Assembly (NCBI RefSeq): GCF_003858455.1
Contig: NZ_RQZF01000004.1
Coordinates: forward strand, 90,511-154,510
DNA: 64,000 nt
Source of the DNA: Schaalia canis
GTDB lineage: Bacteria > Actinomycetota > Actinomycetes > Actinomycetales > Actinomycetaceae
Direction: 5' to 3'
The translations under genes and the position numbers were made by a program. How positions within the stretch are numbered: position 1 is the first letter of the stretch; every line of letters begins with the position of its first letter. Positions 8,420 to 18,093 of the stretch are shown here, in pieces. Under the pieces are notes generated by a model that saw nothing but the letters and a program-made list of their open reading frames with translations, was not told where the DNA came from and did no database searches.

Positions 8420-9303
8420 CAGACGGCACCTCCCATCTGTTCGCGGCGGCGCAGGCGGGCCGTGTACCAGTCGGTGAAGCGGATCAGCGGCCAGCTCAGC
8501 ACGATGAAGAGCAGGCCAGCCACAATGTAGCTCGTGTAGTTGAAGGTTGAGGCCGTGTAGAGCTGGGCGGCACGAATTGCATCGGTCGCACCCAACACAG
8601 AGATCAAGCCAACGTCCTTTTGCATGGCAATAAAGTCATTCATCAACGCTGGCGTCACCTTACGCACTGCCTGAGGAACCACAATGTGACGCAGGGTCTG
8701 ACCGTGACTCAGGCCCAGCGACCGAGCCGCCGCACGCTGGGAGGGGTGGACGGACTCTAGGCCCGCGCGCAATACCTCGGACACGTAGGACGAGTAGGTG
8801 AGGATAATGGCGATCGTACCCAGCACCTCAACGGGAATACGTTGGGAGGGGTTGAGCCCGGGCACACCAAAACCAATAACAAACAGCACCAGGAGCAGGG
8901 GAACGCCTCGGAAAATATCCGTGTAGGCGGCCGCTACGAAACGGATGGGGAAGAAAATCGGGCCGCCCAAAGTGCGGGCCACGGCCAGCAGGGTGGACAG
9001 GATCGCCACGCCAATCGCTGCCACAATGAGCATCCGCAGGTTCAGCCACAGGCCGTCAAGAACCTTCGGGAAAGAGCGGGCGAAATGTTCGGGAGAGAAG
9101 AAGGTCTGCTGAACCAGAGCCCAGCCCGGCGAGTTCGCCAACACCCACCAGATGGCGCCAGCGAAAACGAGGAAGGAAACAATCGACAGAGCGAAAGAAC
9201 GCTGAGCCTTTGAACGCCGATAGGCGCGGCGACCGAGCTCGATGTCAGAAATCTCGAGCTCGGTCGCCGTCGCTTCAGGATCAGGCTGCACAGTGGAGCG
9301 CAC
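8419..9303 (-). CDS. Polar amino-acid ABC transporter permease (HisM/GlnP family)
   Basis: The 294-residue inner-membrane subunit has an N-terminal cytosolic segment and about five membrane spans. The EAA loop reads AGLESVHPSQRAAARSLGLS, the hallmark of the His/Glu/Gln/Arg permease family. Only one permease gene is present, so it probably forms a homodimer. It sits 35 bases after the substrate-binding protein gene. Confidence 0.92.
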   Translation of the reverse strand: MRSTVQPDPEATATELEISDIELGRRAYRRSKAQRSFALSIVSFLVFAGAIWWVLANSPGWALVQQTFFSPEHFARSFPKVLDGLWLNLRMLIVAAIGVAILSTLLAVARTLGGPIFFPIRFVAAAYTDIFRGVPLLLVLFVIGFGVPGLNPSQRIPVEVLGTIAIILTYSSYVSEVLRAGLESVHPSQRAAARSLGLSHGQTLRHIVVPQAVRKVTPALMNDFIAMQKDVGLISVLGATDAIRAAQLYTASTFNYTSYIVAGLLFIVLSWPLIRFTDWYTARLRRREQMGGAV

Positions 9304-9338
9304 GCAAGTGTCCTTTGGGAGTATCTAGAGTGTCAGCG

Positions 9339-10211
9339 TCACTTGAGGACGGGAACGTCCACAGCGAGGGACAGCCACTGTTCCTCGAGTGCGGCCAGGG
9401 TGCCGTCCTCGCGGAGTTCGTCGACCGCCTTGGTGACAGCGTCAGTCAGCGCTGAGCCCTTCGGCAGGACGAGGCCATAGTTGTCGCCATCCTTCGTGCC
9501 TTCAAACTGGCCGACAATCACGCCCTTATCGTCCAACTGGGTGGCGGAGATAAAGAAAGCAGTGGGCAGGTCAACAACGATCGCATCAACCTGACCGCTC
9601 TTGAGAGCCTGAACGACATCAGCGTTGCTGTTGTAGATCTGCGGATCCTTGTCGGTGGTGACATGCTCGGTGAGGAACTGCTGGCTGGTGGAGCCAGCCT
9701 GCGCACCAAAAAGAACATTCTTCAGGTCAGCCACGGAGGTTGCCTTTTCGGCATTCGAGCCCTTCACAGTGAGTACAGCCTGCGAGGTGGTGTAGTAGGG
9801 GCTGGAGAAGTCTACGGCGTTGCGACGCTCATCGGTGATGGAGAACTGCTGGAGGTTGAAGTCCCAGTCCTTCGCGCCAGGGGTGATAGCCGAATCAAAA
9901 GTGGTGCGAGTCCACACGACGTCGTCCTTGGCGAAGCCCAGCTTTTCAGCGACAGCGTAGGCAACGGCAGCTTCGAAGCCTTCGCCGGAGGCAGGGTCGT
10001 CGTTTTGAACCCAGGGGACGTAGGCGGGTTCACCGGTGGCAATGGTGAGCTTGCCTTCGGTGACGGTGGTCAGGCCGGTGGAGCTGCTGGTGGCAGCATC
10101 CTCGGCGGCGGAGGGGGCGGTGTCAGCAGAGCCGCCGCTGCAGGCGCCAAGCGCAAAGGTGGCGACTGCTCCAAAAGCAACGAGCGAGCGGAACGTGCGG
10201 GACACGGACAT
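9339..10211 (-). CDS. Amino-acid ABC transporter substrate-binding lipoprotein (family 3)
   Basis: This extracellular lipoprotein captures the substrate. The signal peptide ends at the lipobox LGAC (Cys about 23). After a Ser/Ala-rich linker, the mature domain begins with GKLTIATGEPAYVPW and contains the family-3 features GFEAAVAYAVAEKLG, DFNLQQFSITDERRNAVDFSSPYY and VDAIVVDLPTAF. It opens the three-gene importer operon. The exact amino acid (Gln, Glu, Arg or cystine) cannot be called. Confidence 0.92.
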   Translation of the reverse strand: MSVSRTFRSLVAFGAVATFALGACSGGSADTAPSAAEDAATSSSTGLTTVTEGKLTIATGEPAYVPWVQNDDPASGEGFEAAVAYAVAEKLGFAKDDVVWTRTTFDSAITPGAKDWDFNLQQFSITDERRNAVDFSSPYYTTSQAVLTVKGSNAEKATSVADLKNVLFGAQAGSTSQQFLTEHVTTDKDPQIYNSNADVVQALKSGQVDAIVVDLPTAFFISATQLDDKGVIVGQFEGTKDGDNYGLVLPKGSALTDAVTKAVDELREDGTLAALEEQWLSLAVDVPVLK

Positions 10212-10864
10212 GAGGGGCCTCCATGAAGTGGGTCGGCGGAGATGTCAGCCCTGGCGGAGGTGCTCCCGATCTTTTATGGCTGGTGGGCCGAGGTGACCGG
10301 GGTGGTTCGGAATGACCGGGTTGGTCGGGCCGCGAGGGTACCTTAAACGCTAGTATCTGCGCGGTTTTCCTGTCAGCAGCGTCCGGAGGATGGAACTTTG
10401 GAAATTTGAGGACTGGAGGACGAGGGTGGTGGAAGCGCTGTTGGATTTTCGGGCAGATAAGTCTGCGGAGTTACAGAATGAGCGCTCAAAGCCTGTTCTT
10501 GTCGCATCATTCTGAGTCACGCTTACAGGGGTAGTGAACTGCGTAGCGGTCGTAGCAGGGGCAGTTCGTGCGCGGTGAATAAGATGGGCGAACGTTCGTG
10601 ATTCGAGCCATCCAATTAGTGAGAAACCTCAATACGAGGAGCGCCAGAAAATCGATATAAGCAGGAATCAGACCCTCAAAATCACTACGACTTGCATGAG
10701 TCAGGTTTGAATCCTGTCCCCCACTGTAATAACAGAGAAGTATTGTGCGTCAGCCTGTGGATAACCCTCGTTGTTCAGAAATTGCAACTAAGCTCAGAAG
10801 TAGCGGCGCCTTCGTGGACTGCCGCGAGAGACCACAGTGAATCCACTACGAAGGAGCCTGAGCG
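10212..10864. other. 653-bp gap with a tRNA-like remnant and a DnaA-like 9-mer
   Basis: No gene is supported here. The stretch separates divergent genes and must hold both their promoters. A segment at 10675-10720 resembles the 3' half of a long-variable-arm tRNA. TGTGGATAA at 10756-10764 is a perfect inverted DnaA-box consensus. An AAGGAG Shine-Dalgarno sequence precedes the downstream start at 10865. Confidence 0.4.
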
Positions 10865-13800
10865 ATGAGCGGTATGCACGAGCCTCGGCCACAGAGCTTT
10901 CCACGCTCAGCGCAAGACCTGCGCAGCACCAACCTGTGCCCCTACTGCTTCACGCTCATCCCCACAGGCCACCGACGCTGCCAAGACTGCGGTTTGAACC
11001 TAGCCGAACCAGCTTTACGCGCGGTTCACGCCCACTCCCTCCAGATTGCCGACCTGCTCGATCAGCGCTCCTCGCTGTTGACGTCCGCAATGGCCTCCTC
11101 ACGCGCCCCCGAACGCTCCGCCCCAGCGCACGAGGACGAGGCACCCGCCGCCCCCACAGTCGCAGCAACGTCGGCACTTGCCCCCTCTCTCCCGATACCG
11201 TCAGCATTTGGCGCCGCAGCAATACCTCCAGCCCAACCGGCATTATCAGCCAATACGGCAGCCTCACTTCCCGTGACGCCAGAGGCGGCTACACCTGCAG
11301 GCCACACCGCCTCCCCCCTGGGATCACCTCAGTCGGGCGCACTCCCTTTCCCCACGCCCCCACTCAACGCAGCACCTCCCCACACGCCCGCAGCGCCCCG
11401 GCCTCGTCAAACACTGACCGCCCCCATGCTGATCCTCGCCGTGGGCATTACTTTCCTAGCCATTGCAGCGGCCGTGTTCCTCACCGTCGCCTTCGTCACC
11501 TTCAGCCTGACCACCAAGGCCATCATTACCGCTGCCATCACCCTGTCCACCATGGGGATTGCCAGCGTGCTCCGATGGCGAAAACTCACGGCTACGGCTG
11601 AAGGTGTGGCCGTCCTTGGGGGCATCCTTCTCACCTTGGATGCCTGGGCCATTCAAGCACTCAACTTCTTCGGCCTCGCCTCCACCCCCAACAGCCTGTA
11701 CTGGGGAAGCGCCCTGACCCTCATTAGCATCCTGTGCCTGGGCTGGGGATGGATCTCCCACCTGCAAGCACCACGCATTATGGCCGCCATTGCGTGCATT
11801 CCCGCCGCAAGCGGCCTGGTTCTTGGACTGTTCGGACACAGCGCCCAACTGCCAGCACTTATCCCCCTGGGGATTGCTGGAGTTGTCGCAGCAACCGCAC
11901 TCATTCCGCCACTCACTCGGTATGCGACACTCGCCCGCAGCGCTGACACACCACAACCCCATGGCGCCAACACCCAAGGGGTGCTAGAAGCAGGCATCGT
12001 CATTGCGGCCAGCCACATCACCAGCCTCAGCGTCGTGAGCACGCCATGGTTGATGACGTCATGGTTCAAGGTACCCGAACCCTGGGCGTGGACAGTGGCC
12101 GGTCATGTCGCCATCGTCGCGGCACTGATCGCTCAAATGGCGGCATTTGGCCGCTCGCAGCAGTGGAACAGCCTCAATCCTTTGCGTTACTCGGCCGCGA
12201 TCCTCGCAGCAGCGGCATGGATGTCAGCGGCCACCTACACTGCGCACCGCCTTGAACCCAGCCTCGCCTGGGCTCCGGCGGCCCTCGCAGCGCTGGCAGG
12301 ACTGGGCCTGGTCATCGCCGATGCAGCTATCCGCCCGCGGGCACGCAGGGTGGGCCTCGTCGCAACTATCACCCTGGGGATTCTCTGGTTGCCACTGCTT
12401 GTGGGTACCACCACACCGCATGGCCTTGAGGTTCTGATTCGACGCGCCTTCTCCACCAACCCCGACATCTTCACCATCGAATCCCCCACGCTTCTTGCCT
12501 TTGGCGGGGCAACGCTGGTCGCCGTCCTCTGTGCGGCGGGCCTGTACCGCCTGTTGGGACGAGGCCAGGCCGGAGCAGCCCTGTGGATGAAACGGGCCAA
12601 TCTCCTGATCGGAATTGGGATCTTTGCTGCGGTCGTAAGTGCGTGGGCTCTGTCGAGTCTTTTCGCAAGTATTCTGCTGTGCGTCTTCGTAGCCGTTGGA
12701 GCTGTGGCCGGGGGAATCTGGCGCAAACCAGCCGCAGGCATCAATGTGCCCATGCAGATGGACCTGCTCATGAGTCTCAGCGCCATCGGAGCCTTCTGCG
12801 TCAATGAATGGGGAAGCACTCAGGCGGCACTTATCAGCGGAATCGTCCTGATCGCAGGCCTCCTTCGCGCCCTCCTGATCAATGCTGGCGCCCACGCACC
12901 ATGCGACACCACGCCTGCGGCTGATCCTGCCCTGCTACACCCCGGTTTGGCAGACCCTGCCCTGTCACAGTCTGCTTCGCCGCAAGCCGGCCTCGCGCAG
13001 CCTGCCTTGCCGCAAGCCAGCCTGCCACATCCTGCCTTGCCGCACCCTGGCCTACCTTCGGAGGGCCCGTCCTTACTCGCTCGCGTGGACGCTCTACGCG
13101 CCACCCTGGGCACGATCCTCGCCACTCTTGGAGCGTTCAGTACACACCTCCACCTTGTCATCGCACCTGCGGGAATGGCTGACACTACCCCCCTGTGGGG
13201 GCTCCTCATCGCTGGCGCTCTTGCCCTCACACCCCTGGTGTGGACGACACGCCTTCGAGCCCCCGACACTTGGATCCTTGCCGGTGGGGCAACAGCGCTG
13301 AGTGCCCTCAATACCGTGCTGCTCCTACTGCCCGCCGAGGGCGGCCTGTGGATGAGCACCAGCAGCATCGCGGCAAGTAGCATCGCGGCCGCCCTCATTG
13401 CCGGCGCAGGATTTACTCTTCTTCCCGCCGCCGCTCGCCACACTCAACCACGCACCCGCGCCCTCGCCGCCCCCCTGCCCCTCTTTATTACGGCAGCGCT
13501 GGCGGCCCTTGGACACGCCATGACCCAAGTGCACTCCACGCAAGGAAGCACCAGCAACCAGTGGCTATCCATCGCTGAAGCCCCCACCGTCATGGGCGTA
13601 TCGGCTGCACTCTCAGCCTTGATCCTCCTGATCCTTGCCGCCATCTCGCAACGGAAAGCCGCACGCGCTACGGGTCACGACGCCGACCGCCCATCAAGCG
13701 TGGCTGCACCCACTTCTTCTAGTACGGGTGAAAGCCCGGTGGGGACACCCGCCCACCTGCTATCAGGCGCGATCACGATCCTCGCCATTGTCGGCCTCCA

Positions 13801-16654
13801 CCTTCTGAGCCTGACGTTCATGCTGAGCACCGCTACCGCCAGCATCTACGACGGCGTGGGACTGTGCGCGGCGGTCGTCGCCCTCGTCATCCTGGGCGGG
13901 GTAGTAGGCCGCAAGGTGCAAGCTGGCTCGCCCATCGCCTGGATCGGAGCCGGGGTTGCTGGACTCTACGGGCCAGTGCTTCTTCAGGCAACTCTGAATA
14001 ACCCGCTGCCGCTACTCGTCATGGCACCCCTGACGCTTACCCTTGCCGCCAGCGCCCTGGGCTTTGCCACCCGCCCTGCCTCCTACAGTCGGGTAGGCCA
14101 GTGGCTACTTGCCTCCCTCGCCACTGGCAGTATCGCCACCTTCATCGCAAGCGCCCTCGTCACAGCCTCCACCCATTCGCGCCCGTGGCTCACGATCCTT
14201 GCTCTTATCACGTCGGCGGCGATCAGCGTGAGCGCTCACCTGCTGCGTGTGCCCGAACGCCTCCACCCGGCCATGTGGGCCAGTAGCCTCACGGCAGGAA
14301 TATGTGCCGCAGCATCCCTGGGACAACTCATGGGAAGCTACCGGCTGCCTGACGGCGTCGTCTTCCCTCTGACGATCGTCGCAGTGACGTTGATCGTTGG
14401 CCTCCCTGCACGACGAGCCGCCATCACCGTCAACGCCCTGTCAAAAACGCGCCTAACCCCTGTCGCTGATGTGTGTATTGCCGCAGCCTTCGCCTTCTTC
14501 ATTCCGACATCGGCATCCGCCACGGACTTTATTGGCCTGCTGATTCTTAGTGTCGGCGCGGGCACGGCTTTGGGAACATTGATGCGGACCCTCCTCCACG
14601 CGAGCACCCCAGAGGGCACGAAGAAAGCCCATATCAGCGTGTGGGCAACGCCGATTGTCGCCACAATCGCAACGACCATTATCGGAAGCCTGACAGTTCT
14701 TAACGCCACTCGCATCCTGGGTGAGGCACATCAGGACAAACCCGATGCCTTCATGAGGCTACTGACGCAGATTCAGATGAACCACATGCTCATTGCCCTG
14801 GTGATCCTGTGTGCCAGTGGGGCAGTGTTCATCCTCAGCAGCCAAAAGGCCCGCCAACTACAGCCTGTTGATGAAGCAGATGCAGCGCCCACGAAGCGCT
14901 CTACGCACGGCGCATGGGCGGCTCTGTCACGCCTGAGCGTAGCAACACTACCCGCCGCACTGTGGGCAACACTGGCTCATATTCCTGTTCCCTTCGCGTG
15001 GGAGCGGTGGCCGCTGGCCGTCGCATCCTGCTGCGCGTTCCTCACCGCAGTAGGTGCCCTCGTACTACGCTCACGCCCCAATCGCATGCACGGGCTGTAT
15101 GCAGCGCTGGCCGCCCTGCCACTGCCCGGAATCGCACTCTTTATCATCGGGACAACATCCTCAGACATAGGCGTCGCGTTACTGTTTATCGCTCTAGCCG
15201 GAACAGTGATCCTCTACGCCGAGCCGCCACGGTGGTCGACAACGCCTATCCGCCTCATGCGTGTTGCTGCCATTGTGATGGCCTATGCAAGCAGCCTGCT
15301 CATCTCCCCCAAACTTCCCGAGGCTTGGCAGCCAGTCCTGGTACTTATCCCGGCAGCACTGTCTGCGGCGAACATGTGGGCAGTGCGTTATTTCAACACG
15401 CTCACCGCAGGTGAAGGGGATGATGCTGACGTCAGCCGAGCGCGTGAACTCTACGGCCTGTCGGCTCAACGCCTCTACGCTTCACTCACGCCTCTTATGA
15501 TCGGCGGTGGCCTTATTCTCGCCCCGCTATTCGGGGTTGGTTCTGTGCTCTACGTCGTCAGTTCACCGTTGTGGAGCAGTGGCTACGCGGCGGCACTGAG
15601 CGCACTCGGCCTGGTATTGAGCCTGTGGGTTGCAGTAAGCGCATGGAAGCGTGGTGCCGGCGTCACTGTCGGCTCAGTGCGACTATTCGCCGTGGTCAGC
15701 AGTCATGTAGCAGCGTTGATCGCCCTCATCACCTTCACACTCAGTCGAACGCTCCTCACCATGCCACAGCAGGCCAGGGCTCTATTTGGTCTACAGGCTG
15801 GCGCAGTCGACTACGCCATCGGCATCGTCGTCATAGTGGCGGCCCTGATCTCCCTCACGATCACTTCCTGGGCTATACAGGGCAAGGAGCACTGGCTCTC
15901 GCACCTGATGCCACTGCTCATCAGCAGTATCGTCAGCGGAGGAGTCGCACTCGTTGCCGCCATCATCAGCAATGAAGGGTTCTTCCGTAGCCTCGAAACC
16001 GGACAGCACATCGCCTATGGTGCGCTCAGCGTTCTCAACGCTCTCCCGGTGATTGCCATCCTCGTTGCCCTGCGGGGTCCTGCAACCTCGCACACGCTCA
16101 CAGACGAGGCCACCCGCGCGGCAACAGTTCGTCATATTGTCATCCGCGCTTTCATTGCCGGAGGCCTTGCTGCGCTCGCGGCCGCCTACTCCTTCGTGGG
16201 AAACCTCGTGACAGGGATGCGGGGCGAGATTGAACTGTTCACCGTCCCCCTGGGCGTGGCGCTCCTCATCGTGGGCCTTGTCGCTGTGCGCGGTGAGACA
16301 CGTTGGCGTTCCTGGGTCACGATCACTCCTGCGCTGTTTGCCCTCCTTGTCGTGCCCGTGTTGGCTGAGATTGTGACGCCAAGTGCCTGGCGTATCGGCC
16401 TTGTCACCGTCCTTGTGGTGGTTGTCATTGTCATTGGCGCTCACGGGAGGCTGCAGGCACCGCTGCTTGCGGGCAGTATCGCCGCCCTCATCCACGCTGT
16501 CATTGCCGTCCGTACCGCGCTGCCTGAGCTCGTGATCCCCTGGTGGGTGTGGCTGAGCGTTGCGGGCCTCATCCTCGTGGTCGTGGCTTCCACCTACGAG
16601 GCGCGCCTGCGTGACGCCCGCCGATTGGGCGAGGCTGTGCGGGCACTGCGCTAA
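10865..16654 (+). CDS. Giant polytopic membrane protein with N-terminal zinc ribbon
   Basis: The product has 1929 residues. Residues about 25-44 hold CPYC and CQDC, a double CxxC zinc ribbon (LCPYCFTLIPTGHRRCQDCG). A Pro/Ala-rich linker follows to about 180, and then dozens of hydrophobic helices run to the C-terminus with only short loops. At about 686-730 a loop carries nine pentapeptides of the type xxP(A/G)L, encoded by 15-bp repeats. The layout resembles the actinobacterial SCO7613-type membrane proteins, whose function is unknown to me. The start is supported by an AAGGAG about 8 bases upstream. The gene appears to be transcribed alone and converges on a lipoprotein gene. Confidence 0.8.
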   Translation: MSGMHEPRPQSFPRSAQDLRSTNLCPYCFTLIPTGHRRCQDCGLNLAEPALRAVHAHSLQIADLLDQRSSLLTSAMASSRAPERSAPAHEDEAPAAPTVAATSALAPSLPIPSAFGAAAIPPAQPALSANTAASLPVTPEAATPAGHTASPLGSPQSGALPFPTPPLNAAPPHTPAAPRPRQTLTAPMLILAVGITFLAIAAAVFLTVAFVTFSLTTKAIITAAITLSTMGIASVLRWRKLTATAEGVAVLGGILLTLDAWAIQALNFFGLASTPNSLYWGSALTLISILCLGWGWISHLQAPRIMAAIACIPAASGLVLGLFGHSAQLPALIPLGIAGVVAATALIPPLTRYATLARSADTPQPHGANTQGVLEAGIVIAASHITSLSVVSTPWLMTSWFKVPEPWAWTVAGHVAIVAALIAQMAAFGRSQQWNSLNPLRYSAAILAAAAWMSAATYTAHRLEPSLAWAPAALAALAGLGLVIADAAIRPRARRVGLVATITLGILWLPLLVGTTTPHGLEVLIRRAFSTNPDIFTIESPTLLAFGGATLVAVLCAAGLYRLLGRGQAGAALWMKRANLLIGIGIFAAVVSAWALSSLFASILLCVFVAVGAVAGGIWRKPAAGINVPMQMDLLMSLSAIGAFCVNEWGSTQAALISGIVLIAGLLRALLINAGAHAPCDTTPAADPALLHPGLADPALSQSASPQAGLAQPALPQASLPHPALPHPGLPSEGPSLLARVDALRATLGTILATLGAFSTHLHLVIAPAGMADTTPLWGLLIAGALALTPLVWTTRLRAPDTWILAGGATALSALNTVLLLLPAEGGLWMSTSSIAASSIAAALIAGAGFTLLPAAARHTQPRTRALAAPLPLFITAALAALGHAMTQVHSTQGSTSNQWLSIAEAPTVMGVSAALSALILLILAAISQRKAARATGHDADRPSSVAAPTSSSTGESPVGTPAHLLSGAITILAIVGLHLLSLTFMLSTATASIYDGVGLCAAVVALVILGGVVGRKVQAGSPIAWIGAGVAGLYGPVLLQATLNNPLPLLVMAPLTLTLAASALGFATRPASYSRVGQWLLASLATGSIATFIASALVTASTHSRPWLTILALITSAAISVSAHLLRVPERLHPAMWASSLTAGICAAASLGQLMGSYRLPDGVVFPLTIVAVTLIVGLPARRAAITVNALSKTRLTPVADVCIAAAFAFFIPTSASATDFIGLLILSVGAGTALGTLMRTLLHASTPEGTKKAHISVWATPIVATIATTIIGSLTVLNATRILGEAHQDKPDAFMRLLTQIQMNHMLIALVILCASGAVFILSSQKARQLQPVDEADAAPTKRSTHGAWAALSRLSVATLPAALWATLAHIPVPFAWERWPLAVASCCAFLTAVGALVLRSRPNRMHGLYAALAALPLPGIALFIIGTTSSDIGVALLFIALAGTVILYAEPPRWSTTPIRLMRVAAIVMAYASSLLISPKLPEAWQPVLVLIPAALSAANMWAVRYFNTLTAGEGDDADVSRARELYGLSAQRLYASLTPLMIGGGLILAPLFGVGSVLYVVSSPLWSSGYAAALSALGLVLSLWVAVSAWKRGAGVTVGSVRLFAVVSSHVAALIALITFTLSRTLLTMPQQARALFGLQAGAVDYAIGIVVIVAALISLTITSWAIQGKEHWLSHLMPLLISSIVSGGVALVAAIISNEGFFRSLETGQHIAYGALSVLNALPVIAILVALRGPATSHTLTDEATRAATVRHIVIRAFIAGGLAALAAAYSFVGNLVTGMRGEIELFTVPLGVALLIVGLVAVRGETRWRSWVTITPALFALLVVPVLAEIVTPSAWRIGLVTVLVVVVIVIGAHGRLQAPLLAGSIAALIHAVIAVRTALPELVIPWWVWLSVAGLILVVVASTYEARLRDARRLGEAVRALR
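12920..13054 (+). repeat. In-frame 15-bp tandem repeat (nine pentapeptide units)
   Basis: Nine consecutive five-codon units encode variants of xxPAL or xxPGL, such as ADPAL, LHPGL, AQPAL and PHPGL. The units lie inside the giant membrane protein, in a loop between membrane segments. Such arrays can change length by slippage without shifting the frame. Confidence 0.8.
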
Positions 16655-16733
16655 GGCGTTGAGGGAACGTCAGCGTGGGGCGTGAGGTGCTGGCGGAGGC
16701 TGCAATCTACATGCTGCCGTAGTGGTTTGGGTC

Positions 16734-17891
16734 TTAATCACTGATTGCTTTGAGCCATGAGGAGAGGATTCCTCGGCTGCTAGCTAAGGATAATCCCCAG
16801 GGTACGGCCGCTACCCACCAGCGGCCATCCGCGCTCTGAAGCAGACAATCGTCAGCTTCGTAGGAAGTACTCGCACACACCTCATTGCCGTAGCCGGTGT
16901 AGTGAGGGAACTCGGCATCACCATAGGACTTACCTCCTTGATGAATGATGCGTTCCCACGGGTCGTCAATCTGCGTGAAGGAAAGCGAGCCGCCGTCTGT
17001 CTCATACATGAAGCGCACTATCGGGGACTCGCCAACACTGGAGTAGGACGAGAAAGGATAGCCGTGAACTGGCGGCGGCGGATTTTTGAGGAGGTCTTCA
17101 GTGGTTGCGGAGACCTTCGGCATTTCCTCGGCAATCATGGGAGGGAACATCGTGGAGTGGAGAGGGTTGTTGAGATCGGGGATCAGAGGATCGAGTCCGG
17201 CGGTCAGTGGAGGGCCATACTCCACATCACGGGTCAATAAATAGTCTTTGATACTGGCGACGAGCTGGCGGATCTCCATAGTCTTGTCTCGAAGTGCCTG
17301 CCCACCTACATTGCTGGAGAGAGTCGTTTCATTCTCGAGTTGGCTCCTCATCTTCGTAACGGTGTTGAGGAAGGCATTGTCCTCCTCAGTGATTCCAACA
17401 AGACCTCTTTGAAGATGAAGAAGGCGTGACAGTGCGAAATCAAATTGAAGGACTGCGTAGGAAAACTCCCAGTAGGCCATGGCGTCGTCCCGACTAGCTT
17501 TCATGGCCTCTACGTGGTCCGAAATCTTCTTATGGCTTTCACGTGCAGCAGTCAAGTCGTCATCCGTGAGCCAATGGTCGAGTGTCCGAATGTCCTCGGC
17601 GCACGCCTTATCGAGAGCGGTCTTGTGATCCGCGACTTGGCTTGGTACAGGTGTGGAGGCGTTGTAGTACCAGGCGCGTGACAAGATGGTCTGGATTTCG
17701 TCAGCACTAGGTGCTTCTTCGCACAGGGATGTCATCGACATGTTGAGATCCAGGTATTCAGCTGACCGTGGATTCCATGCCACCGGAACAAGAGCGCACC
17801 CGCTCAGGCTTACTGCGGCGCAAGTGGACAGTACAAGAAATGCAGACATTCGCCCGGAGTTTCTTGTGGTGAGGGAGTGATGCAGGTTCAC
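16734..17891 (-). CDS. Hypothetical lipoprotein, 385 aa
   Basis: The GTG at 17891 is chosen as start because AAGGAG lies 7 bases upstream; the frame is open 13 codons further, but without a comparable site. The N-terminus has a basic stretch, the hydrophobic MSAFLVLSTCAAVSL segment and the lipobox LSGC, so the protein is exported and lipid-anchored. The mature part is rich in charged helices up to about residue 200, followed by a domain with Cys residues near the C-terminus (EVCASTSYEADDCLL). I do not recognise a family. It converges on the giant membrane protein gene. Confidence 0.75.
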   Translation of the reverse strand: MNLHHSLTTRNSGRMSAFLVLSTCAAVSLSGCALVPVAWNPRSAEYLDLNMSMTSLCEEAPSADEIQTILSRAWYYNASTPVPSQVADHKTALDKACAEDIRTLDHWLTDDDLTAARESHKKISDHVEAMKASRDDAMAYWEFSYAVLQFDFALSRLLHLQRGLVGITEEDNAFLNTVTKMRSQLENETTLSSNVGGQALRDKTMEIRQLVASIKDYLLTRDVEYGPPLTAGLDPLIPDLNNPLHSTMFPPMIAEEMPKVSATTEDLLKNPPPPVHGYPFSSYSSVGESPIVRFMYETDGGSLSFTQIDDPWERIIHQGGKSYGDAEFPHYTGYGNEVCASTSYEADDCLLQSADGRWWVAAVPWGLSLASSRGILSSWLKAISD

Positions 17892-18093
17892 GTTGGTCTC
17901 CTTAATAATGCGCAATTTATTGTCCTCCACGCATCCGACTCATGTCAGTAACTTTTTAGGTAAGTCTCATACAGTGGTCGTTGATGGACGGCTACCTGCT
18001 AGCTTGAGCCCTGAAACCAGCCGAGCCCCGCAAGTGAAGGAGGTAACCATCCCTCATCGGGCCGAGGTGAGCCGCAGGCAATAGGCTGAACGG

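Noticed and set aside
10675..10725. Functional tRNA gene
   Set aside because: The anticodon stem does not pair and no acceptor stem or D-arm can be drawn. It was kept only as a possible remnant.
15791..16495. 234-codon minus-strand open frame
   Set aside because: It lies opposite the giant membrane protein gene and encodes a His/Asp-rich product typical of the antisense of hydrophobic high-GC codons.
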